Source of the DNA: DASYLJ01 sp036009625
GTDB taxonomy: Bacteria; Desulfobacterota; Binatia; DP-6
NCBI GenBank assembly: GCA_036009625.1
Contig: DASYLJ010000096.1
Span: forward strand, 67,270-131,269
Direction of reading: 5' to 3'
Length of the DNA: 64,000 nt
In this document: positions 37,662 to 45,300 of the stretch, in pieces
Numbering within the stretch: the first letter of the stretch is position 1
Layout: each line of letters starts with the position of its first letter
The notes under the pieces: model-generated
The model's database searches: none
What the model saw: the letters and a program-made list of their open reading frames with translations, nothing else
Told to the model about the DNA's origin: nothing
Translations under genes and position numbers: made by a program

Positions 37662-37677
37662 GGGCACGCGGGTTGCT
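37662..37677 (+). promoter_or_regulatory. Sigma-54 promoter before the Lys/His-rich gene
   Basis: GGGCACG-CGGG-TTGCT matches TGGCACG-N4-TTGCW at all but the first base and has exact GG-N10-GC spacing. Predicted transcription starts near 37688, just before the AGGAGG (37692-37697) of the 37707 gene. The promoter lies divergent from the kinase gene. Confidence 0.65.
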
Positions 37678-37706
37678 GCTGCACATGCTCCAGGAGGAAC
37701 CCGACC

Positions 37707-37910
37707 ATGTACCCCCCCAGACACATGATGCTGCTTCCCGCGCTCGTCCTCGGCATGACGGTCCTGGCCGCCGCCACCCCGCCACCCGCCGCGGCCGCGG
37801 CGATGCGCGCGCAGACCGTCGCCGCCACCAAGAAGCCCGCGACGCACAAGAAGCACCATCACCACACGACGAAGAAGACCCCGCAGAAGGCACCCATGCA
37901 GTCGAGCTGA
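37707..37910 (+). CDS. Small secreted Lys/His-rich protein
   Basis: This 67-residue protein has an AGGAGG site 9 bases upstream, a signal peptide (LLPALVLGMTVLAAA, cleavage around residue 33) and a mature peptide of only about 35 residues rich in Lys, Thr and His. The motif HKKHHHHTTKK could bind metal, nucleic acid or polyanions. It is divergent from the kinase gene, has a good sigma-54 promoter and is followed by a strong hairpin, so it is likely a main output of the two-component system. No family was recognised. Confidence 0.65.
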   Translation: MYPPRHMMLLPALVLGMTVLAAATPPPAAAAAMRAQTVAATKKPATHKKHHHHTTKKTPQKAPMQSS

Positions 37911-37919
37911 CCGGCTCGT

Positions 37920-37955
37920 CGGCGGCGTTCCCCACGTCCCCGGGGAACGCCGCCG
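37920..37955 (+). terminator. Terminator hairpin after the Lys/His-rich gene
   Basis: Arms CGGCGGCGTTCCCC (37920-37933) and its complement (37942-37955) form a perfect 14-bp stem with an 8-base loop, beginning 10 bases after the stop at 37910. There is no U-tract. Partial read-through into the CSLREA gene at 38008 is possible. Confidence 0.6.
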
Positions 37956-38007
37956 TGTCAGGACTCTGACCTACAGGCGCCGGCGTGCGCCGCCGATAAG
38001 GCCCTCC

Positions 38008-40215
38008 ATAGGCCTCCGTCGTCTGCGCCTCCTTCTCTGCCTGCTGCTCGCCTCGGCGGCCCAGGCGACGACCATTCCGGTGACGACGACGGTCGACGAG
38101 CTCACCACCGACGGTGACTGCTCGCTGCGTGAAGCCGTCATCGCCGCCAACACCGACACCGCCGTCGACAACTGCCCGGCGGGGTCGGGCGCCGACCTGA
38201 TCAGCGTTCCGATCGGCACCTACGCGATGGCCGTCGTCGGCTCGAGCGAGAACGCCGCCGCCACCGGCGACCTCGACCTGACCGGCACCGTACAGGTCGT
38301 CGGCGCGAGCCGCACCGGCACCATTCTCGAGGGCTACTCGAGCGATCGCTTCTTCGAGGTTCGTCCGGGGGCGAGCGTGCGGCTCGAGAACATGACGCTG
38401 CAGAACGCCACCTCGAATCAGGCCGGCGGCGCCGTGATGAACCGCGAGGCGCTCACGATCCAGAACTGCACGATCCAGCACAACCTCGCCGACGGCGCGG
38501 TCGGCGGCGCGATCTACAGCATCGGTACCACCGTGCTCGACATCTCCAGCAGCACGTTCGACACCAACACCTCCGGAACCAACGGTGGCGCCATCGCGAA
38601 CCACGGCACCGCCACCATTCAGACGGTCTCCTTCATCGGCAACAGTGCCCTCGAGCGCGGCGGCGCGATCTACCAGAGCCCGCTCGGAAGCCTGACGATC
38701 GACGGCGTCACGTTCTACGACAACCACACGATCGAGGACGGGGGCGCGATCTACGCCGATGCGCCCACGACCATCGCCGGCGCGACCTTCATCCAGAACA
38801 CCGCCGCCGCCGGCGGCATCGGCGGCGGCGCGATCTACTGCGCCGATACGATGTCCGTCGACGACAGCAGCATCGTCTTCAACACCTCGGGTGCCTGGGC
38901 AGGTGGCATCTCGACCTCGGCGCTCTGCACGCTGGCGCTCACCAACGTCACGGTGCACGGCAACCAGGCCGCCAACGAGGGTGGTGGCATCCGGACGGCC
39001 GGCGGCGGCACGATCACGCTCGCCAACGTCACCGTCACCGGAAACATCAGCGACACCGACGACACCGGTTTCGACAGCGGCGGCGGTATCGACTGCAGCA
39101 CCGGCGGCACCGTCACGCTGCGCAACACCGTCGTCGCCGACAACCTCGCCAAGCTCGTGCCGTCGGACTGCCAGGGGACGCTCACGTCGCAGGGACACAA
39201 CCTGCTCCGTACCACCACCGGGTGCACCATGACGCTCGGCATGGGCGACCAGACCGGCGTCGACCCGGCGCTCGGCACGTACGGCAACAACGGCGGTCCC
39301 ACCGGCACGCGCATGCCCAATGCCGGCAGTCCGCTGCTCGACGCGGGCGATCCGGGGACACCAGGCACCGGCGGCACCACCTGCACGGCACTCGACCAGC
39401 GCGGCTACGTCCGTCCTGCGGGCTCGGCGTGCGACATCGGCGCCGTCGAGCGCGACGCCGTGGCGGCGACCACCACCACGACCGTGGCGACGACCAGCAC
39501 CTCGACGTCGACGACGGTGACCACGACGACGACCACCGTCGCGACGACCACGTCGTCGACGGTGGCGACGACGAGCACCACGTCTACCACCACGACGTCG
39601 ACGACGTCGTCGTCGAGCACCACGCTCCCGCCGTCAACGACGACGACCACCACGCTCCCGCCGCCGCTGTGCCAGGGCGGCGCGTCGATGCAGGGGATGA
39701 CGCTCCGTCTCACCAAGGCGGGCGGCACTCCCGGTGACGAGCGTCTCGTGATCGCGGGCAGCGTGATGCTCGGCGCGGGGGCGCCGCCGGTGCTCGATCC
39801 CGCCAGCAGCGGCTTGCAGCTGCTCGTCGAGGACGTGGGCGCGCACGGTGCGCTGCTCGACCTCACTGCCGCCACGTCGCCGATTCCGCCGGGCGCCAGG
39901 GGCAACGGCTGCGACGCGAAGGACGGCTGGAAGAAAACGACCTACGACAATCGCTCGGGCGCCGTCGCCCCGCCGTCCTGCCCGCCGGGTAGCGCCCGCG
40001 GTCTGCGGCGCTTGCGGCTGAAGGACCGCCGGTCACGCGGGCGCGGCGTGTCGTTCACCCTGCAGGTTCGGGGTGGCGGGTTGCCGATGCCGGTCGGGCC
40101 GGTGCGATTGACGTTCGTTCTCGGCGCGACGCCGGCCGCTGGTGCGACGGGGCTCTGCGGCACGCACGTCTTCTCGTCGTGCACGCCGAAGGGCGCGAGC
40201 TACCGCTGCCGGTAG
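38008..40215 (+). CDS. CSLREA-motif secreted beta-helix protein, non-canonical start
   Basis: This exported protein of about 735 residues is a paralogue of the one at 22009. The CSLREA motif is DGDCSLREAV near residue 37, beta-helix repeats cover 60-470, the Thr/Ser/Val linker about 486-550, and the C-terminal domain with GNGCDAKDGWKKTTY 551-735. The first ATG/GTG/TTG in frame (GTG 38080) would remove the obvious signal peptide GLRRLRLLLCLLLASAAQA. AAGG (37998-38001) lies 6 bases before ATA 38008, which I take as the start; CTG 38023 is an alternative. It probably sits in an operon or read-through unit with the 37707 gene. Confidence 0.75.
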   Translation: MGLRRLRLLLCLLLASAAQATTIPVTTTVDELTTDGDCSLREAVIAANTDTAVDNCPAGSGADLISVPIGTYAMAVVGSSENAAATGDLDLTGTVQVVGASRTGTILEGYSSDRFFEVRPGASVRLENMTLQNATSNQAGGAVMNREALTIQNCTIQHNLADGAVGGAIYSIGTTVLDISSSTFDTNTSGTNGGAIANHGTATIQTVSFIGNSALERGGAIYQSPLGSLTIDGVTFYDNHTIEDGGAIYADAPTTIAGATFIQNTAAAGGIGGGAIYCADTMSVDDSSIVFNTSGAWAGGISTSALCTLALTNVTVHGNQAANEGGGIRTAGGGTITLANVTVTGNISDTDDTGFDSGGGIDCSTGGTVTLRNTVVADNLAKLVPSDCQGTLTSQGHNLLRTTTGCTMTLGMGDQTGVDPALGTYGNNGGPTGTRMPNAGSPLLDAGDPGTPGTGGTTCTALDQRGYVRPAGSACDIGAVERDAVAATTTTTVATTSTSTSTTVTTTTTTVATTTSSTVATTSTTSTTTTSTTSSSSTTLPPSTTTTTTLPPPLCQGGASMQGMTLRLTKAGGTPGDERLVIAGSVMLGAGAPPVLDPASSGLQLLVEDVGAHGALLDLTAATSPIPPGARGNGCDAKDGWKKTTYDNRSGAVAPPSCPPGSARGLRRLRLKDRRSRGRGVSFTLQVRGGGLPMPVGPVRLTFVLGATPAAGATGLCGTHVFSSCTPKGASYRCR

Positions 40216-42392
40216 GCGTTCTCGCTCCGACGCACCGACGCGAGCAGATCGCGCAACGCTTCCAGCGCGACTGGCTTCGCGAGGTGGTGGTCGAACCCCG
40301 CCTCGCGCGTGCGCAGCTTGTCTTCGGCACGCGCATATCCCGTGACCGCTGCCACGACCGGGACGACGTCACCCGTTTGCTGGCGCAGGACGCGGATCAC
40401 CTCGTAGCCATCCATCCCGGGCAGACCGAGATCACAGAGCACGAGGTGCGGCTGCCAGTCGCGGGCGATGGCCAGTGCCGTCTGACCGTCGAGGGCGCAA
40501 CGCACGTCCTGTCCATCGAGGACGAGCAAGGCTTCGAGCGCTTCGTTGGCGTCGGCATTGTCGTCGACGAGCAGGACGCGGATACCGTCGATCGCCTCGG
40601 GCGATTCCGGCCCGTCGGCCACCGCGACCGGGGGCAGCACTCTGGTCGTCGCCATCGGCAGCCGAACCGTGAACTCGCTGCCGAGGCCGGCACCACCGCT
40701 CCGTGCGTCGACGGATCCGCCATGCTTCTCGAGCAGCGTTCGCACCACGGTGAGTCCGATCCCGAGGCCGCCCTCGGAACGCGCGAGCGAGCGGTTGCCC
40801 TGCGTGAAGAGGTCGAAGACGTGCGGCAGCACGTCGGCCGGGATGCCACCACCGTCGTCGGCCACCCGGATCGTCACCTGCGCGCCGTCGTGCTGGACGT
40901 CGACGACGATGCGGCCGTTCTCGGGGGTGTACTTCGCCGCGTTGCTGAGCAGGTTCGAGAACACCTGCGCCAGCCGGACCGGGTCGCCGCAGACGGGGAC
41001 CGGAGCGTTGGGCAGGTGCATCGTCAGGACGTGCCGGCGATCGGTGATCAACGGCCGCACCGTCTCCAGCGCCCGGTCGAGCACCTGCGCGAGATCCACC
41101 ACCACCTGCTCCAGCCGGATCTTGCCGTGTGTGAGACGCGAGACGTCGAGCAGGTCGTCGACGATGCGTGTGAGCTGCTCGACCTGCCGATCGATGATGC
41201 CCTGGCTCCGCTTTGCGATGCCCTCCTGCGGCGTGGACAACCGCAGCACGCTGAGCGCGTTGCGAATGGGCGCGAGGGGATTGCGCAGCTCATGGGCCAG
41301 CATGGCGAGGAACTCGTCCTTCCGCCGGTCGGCCTCCTGGATCTTCGAGTAGAGCATGGCATTGTCGAGCGCGATGGCCGTCCGGCCGGCCAGGTCCGCC
41401 GCCAGCGCACGATCGACCGACGTCATCGAGTTGGTCGACGAACCCATGACCAGGACGCCGAGACGGCGACCCCTCGCGTGCAAGGGGAAGATCGTCGCGT
41501 GCCGTAGCGGGAACCCCAGCTCCAGGACGGGCAGCGGCTCGACCTCGATGGTGACCTCCGGCATCGGCAGATCGATCCACTCGGTCTCGCCCGTCTGCAG
41601 TGCGCGGGCGATGCCGGCGGCGAGAGGGGCGTCTGCCACGCGCACGGCGGACACCTGGTCGACGGGGCCGGTCCCTCCACCGCGAGCCCAGGCGAGCTCG
41701 GTCCGTCGCACGTCGCCGGACTCGTCGACGAGCGTCAGCGCGCACATCTCCGCGAGGGTGGGGACGACGAAGCGGGTCAGGCCCTGCGCCGTCGCCACGA
41801 CGTCGAGTGAGCTGCTGAGCACCCGACTGGCTTCCGCCAGCAGGACCGAACGACGGATCGACGCCTCGGCCACTTCGCGCGCCGCCTGCTCGCGCATCAA
41901 GGCGATCCGCTCGTCGGCCTGGCGCTCGATCTGATTGCGCAGGTGGAAGAGCTGGACGAAGACGCTGACTTTGCTGCGCAGCACCTCGGGGACGATCGGC
42001 GTCAGGATGTAGTCGACGGCCCCGAGCGAGTAGCCCTCGGCAGTGCGCATCTCGTCCTCGTAGGCGGTGACGAAGATGATGGGCGTATGCGCGAACTGGC
42101 GGCGCCCGCGGATGAGCTTCGCGGTTTCGAAGCCGTCCATCTCGGGCATCTTGACGTCGAGCAGGATCACCGCGAACTCGTCCTCGAGCAGGCTCTTCAA
42201 GGCTTCGCGGCCGGACCGCACGGTCACGACGTTCTCGTGCAGGTCCTCGAGGATCGTCTGCAGCACCAGCAGTTTGTCCGGGTGGTCGTCGACCACCAGG
42301 ATGTTGGCGCGCGTGGGGGCGGCCGGTCGATTCTCACCGTCGCTGACACCCGTCGCGGCGCCGACCGGCGCGGGGATGACCTTGCTCGTCAA
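40200..42392 (-). CDS. Hybrid histidine kinase (REC-GAF-HisKA-HATPase-REC)
   Basis: This soluble hybrid kinase of about 730 residues has an N-terminal receiver (28-145, VILLDVKMPEMDG). A GAF-like sensor (180-325), HisKA (LAHELRNPLAPIRNALSVL near 360), HATPase (455-570) and a C-terminal receiver (600-720, LVLCDLGLPGMDG) follow. No transmembrane segment is seen. The start is TTG 42392, overlapping the stop of the HAMP kinase in a TTGA junction; GTG 42404 is an alternative. Coupling suggests that the two kinases act in one phosphorelay. The 3' end overlaps the convergent CSLREA gene by 16 bases. Confidence 0.85.
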   Translation of the reverse strand: MTSKVIPAPVGAATGVSDGENRPAAPTRANILVVDDHPDKLLVLQTILEDLHENVVTVRSGREALKSLLEDEFAVILLDVKMPEMDGFETAKLIRGRRQFAHTPIIFVTAYEDEMRTAEGYSLGAVDYILTPIVPEVLRSKVSVFVQLFHLRNQIERQADERIALMREQAAREVAEASIRRSVLLAEASRVLSSSLDVVATAQGLTRFVVPTLAEMCALTLVDESGDVRRTELAWARGGGTGPVDQVSAVRVADAPLAAGIARALQTGETEWIDLPMPEVTIEVEPLPVLELGFPLRHATIFPLHARGRRLGVLVMGSSTNSMTSVDRALAADLAGRTAIALDNAMLYSKIQEADRRKDEFLAMLAHELRNPLAPIRNALSVLRLSTPQEGIAKRSQGIIDRQVEQLTRIVDDLLDVSRLTHGKIRLEQVVVDLAQVLDRALETVRPLITDRRHVLTMHLPNAPVPVCGDPVRLAQVFSNLLSNAAKYTPENGRIVVDVQHDGAQVTIRVADDGGGIPADVLPHVFDLFTQGNRSLARSEGGLGIGLTVVRTLLEKHGGSVDARSGGAGLGSEFTVRLPMATTRVLPPVAVADGPESPEAIDGIRVLLVDDNADANEALEALLVLDGQDVRCALDGQTALAIARDWQPHLVLCDLGLPGMDGYEVIRVLRQQTGDVVPVVAAVTGYARAEDKLRTREAGFDHHLAKPVALEALRDLLASVRRSENAYRQR

Positions 42393-45300
42393 CGGTGCAA
42401 CCACGCGCGCAACACGGCGAGCATCTGCTCGGTGTCGACGGGCTTCGACAGATAGTCCCATGCGCCGGCATCGATGCAGCGTTCGCGATCGCCCTTCATG
42501 GCCTTCGCCGTGACGGCAATGATCGGCAAACCCTTGCACTCCGGTATCTTGCGGATCTCGCGGATCGTCTCCATGCCGTCCATCTCCGGCATCATGATGT
42601 CCATCAGCACGACGTCGATGTCGGTCCGGTTGCTCACCAGATTGATCGCGTCACGGCCGTTGTCGGCCGACACGATCTTCATCGCGTGATCCTCGAGCAC
42701 CGACGACAGGGCGAAGATGTTGCGCATGTCGTCGTCGACGATGAGGACCCGCTTGCCGGCCAGCGGTTTCGTCGACTGGTAGATGTCGAGCAGCACGCGC
42801 TGCTGCTCGTCCGGAAGCGTCTCGACCTTGCGGTGGAGCGCGAGCATCGCCTGATCGAGCAGGCGTTCGGGCGAATGGACGCGTCGCATGCGATGGTTGC
42901 GGCGTCCAAGGCGCTCCCATGCGTCGCTGCTGGGCCCGCCGTCACCATATACCAGCAGGCCCATGCCCTCGGCCGCGGCCGACCCGGTGCCGTTCGACAA
43001 CCCGTCGGGGCGCACGCTCGCCGCGTGCACGACGAGGCATTCGATGCGGCTCTGCGCCAGCACCGTGCGCGCCGCCGCCGCATCGTCGACCTGGACCACG
43101 TCGACGTCCGCGGCCGCGAGCGTCGTCCGCAGCGATGCGAATTCGGGAACATCGCGGCCGACCAGCAGTATCCGCTTCGTCGGCTCGGCGATGAACGTCG
43201 TCAGATCGCGCAGGAGGTCGTCGAGGACCTCCTTGCTCTGCATGGGCTTCGGGACGAAGCGCAGCGCACCAGCCCGCAGGGCGCGGCCGCTCTCTTCCTC
43301 CGTCGACACGACGCACACCGGAATGTGGCGCGTTGCCAGCTCGTTCTTGAGGCGTTCGAGGACCCGCCAGCCGGCGATGTCTGGGAGCACCAGGTCGAGG
43401 GTGATCGCCGACGGCTGGTGCTCCTGCGCGAGCATGAGCGCCGCGGCTCCGAGCGACGTCACGAGCCCCTTGAAGCCCTGCTCGCGCGCCGTCTCGAGGA
43501 GGAAGCGAGCGAACTGCAGGTCGTTCTCGACGATCAGCAGGACCCGGTCGCTCGGCCGGATCCGATCGCGATCGTCCTCGGCCTCGTTCACCAGGACGGG
43601 CGGCTCCGGAGGCGGCGGGGGAACGAGGGTCAGATGACGCGACGGGAATGACGGCGCATCCGAGGGGAGGTCGAAGTCGAAGCGCTCCCCGATGGCGTGG
43701 ACGAGGGCGGTGCCCGCCATGGCCCCGTCGCCGGGCACGAGCTTGCGTGGCGTGCGAGCCGACACGAAGGTCCGCGCGAGGTAGAGCGAGAACGTGCTGC
43801 CCTTGCCGGGGGTGCTGACGAGGCCGATCTCCCCATGCAGCAGGCGAGCGAGCTCGCGGCTGATGGCCAACCCGAGACCGGTGCCGCCGTACTTGCGGTT
43901 GGTGCTGCCGTCGGCCTGCTGGAAGGCCTCGAAGATGATCTGCTGCTTGTCGGACGAGATGCCGATGCCCGTGTCCGACACCGAGAAGGCGAAGACGTCG
44001 GTGGCACGCTCCAGGTCCTCGTTGTCGCGGCTCCACCCCGCGGATGCCGGCGCGATCGTCAGCGTCACCTCGCCGCGATGGGTGAACTTGAACGCGTTGG
44101 AGAGCAGGTTCTTGATGATCTGCTGCAGTCGCTTGGCGTCGGTGAACAGCGACGCGGAGACGCGGGGATCGAGGATGATCCTGAAGTCCAATCCCTTCGA
44201 CTCCGCGACGTGCCGGAAAGTGCGCTCGACGTAGGTGTGCAGGTCGTCGAGCGACAGCTCGTTGATGTCGACCGCCACCGTCCCCGACTCGATCTTGGAG
44301 AGGTCGAGGATGTCGTTGATCAGCATCAGCAGATCGTTGCCCGACGAGTGGATGGTCTTCGAGAACTCGATCTGCTTCGGCCGCAGGTTGCCTTCCGGGT
44401 TCTTGCAGAGCTGGTCCGACAGGATGAGCAGGCTGTTCAGCGGCGTCCGGAGCTCGTGCGACATGTTGGCCAGGAACTCCGACTTGTACTTCGACGTCAG
44501 CGCGAGCTGCTTCGCCTTGTCTTCCAGCGCCTGCCGCGCCTGCTCCACCTCCTGATTCTTGCGCTCGACCTCCTCGTTCTGGTGGGCGAGCAGGCGTGCC
44601 TTTTCCTGCAGCTCCTGGTTCGTCTGCTGCAGCTCCTGCTGCCGGCTCTGGAGCTCCTGCGCCAGCGACTGCGACTGCTTCAGCAGATCCTCGGTGCGCA
44701 TATTGGCCTCGATGGTGTTGATGACGATGCCGATGCTCTCCATGAGCTGATCGAGGAATGCCTGGTGCGTGAAGTCGAACCGATCGAACGAGGCCAGCTC
44801 GAGCACGCCGCGCACCTGGCCCTCGAACACGACCGGCAGCACCAGGATGCTCTTCGGCGCGGCCTTCCCGAGCCCGGACGAGACGTGCACGTACTGCTGC
44901 GGCACCTGGGTGAGCAGTATCTTCTTCGCCTCGGCGGCGCACTGGCCGATGATCCCCTCCCCCAGCTGCAGCTGGCGCGGCGTGCCGTCGGCGGCGGCAT
45001 AGCTCGCGAGCAGGCGCAGCGTGGGCGTGTCCTTGGCGGCGTCGAGCACGTAGAAGAGCGCCTGCTGCGCCGAGACGACGGGGGCCAGCTCCGAGAGGAT
45101 CAGGCGACCGACCGTGTTCAGGTCCTTCTGGCCCTGGAGCATGCGGCTGAACTTGGCGAGGTTCGTCTTGAGCCAGTCCTGCTGCGTGTTCTTCTGCGTG
45201 GTGTCACGCAGGTTGCTGATCATCTCGTTGGTGGTGTCCTTCAGCGCCGCCACCTCGCCCTGCGCCTCGACCGTGATCGACCGCGTCAGGTCGCCCTGCG

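Noticed and set aside
37839..37872. His-run in the small protein as a possible vector tag artefact
   Set aside because: The run is interrupted, flanked by Lys/Thr with native codon use, and sits in a natural promoter-gene-terminator unit.
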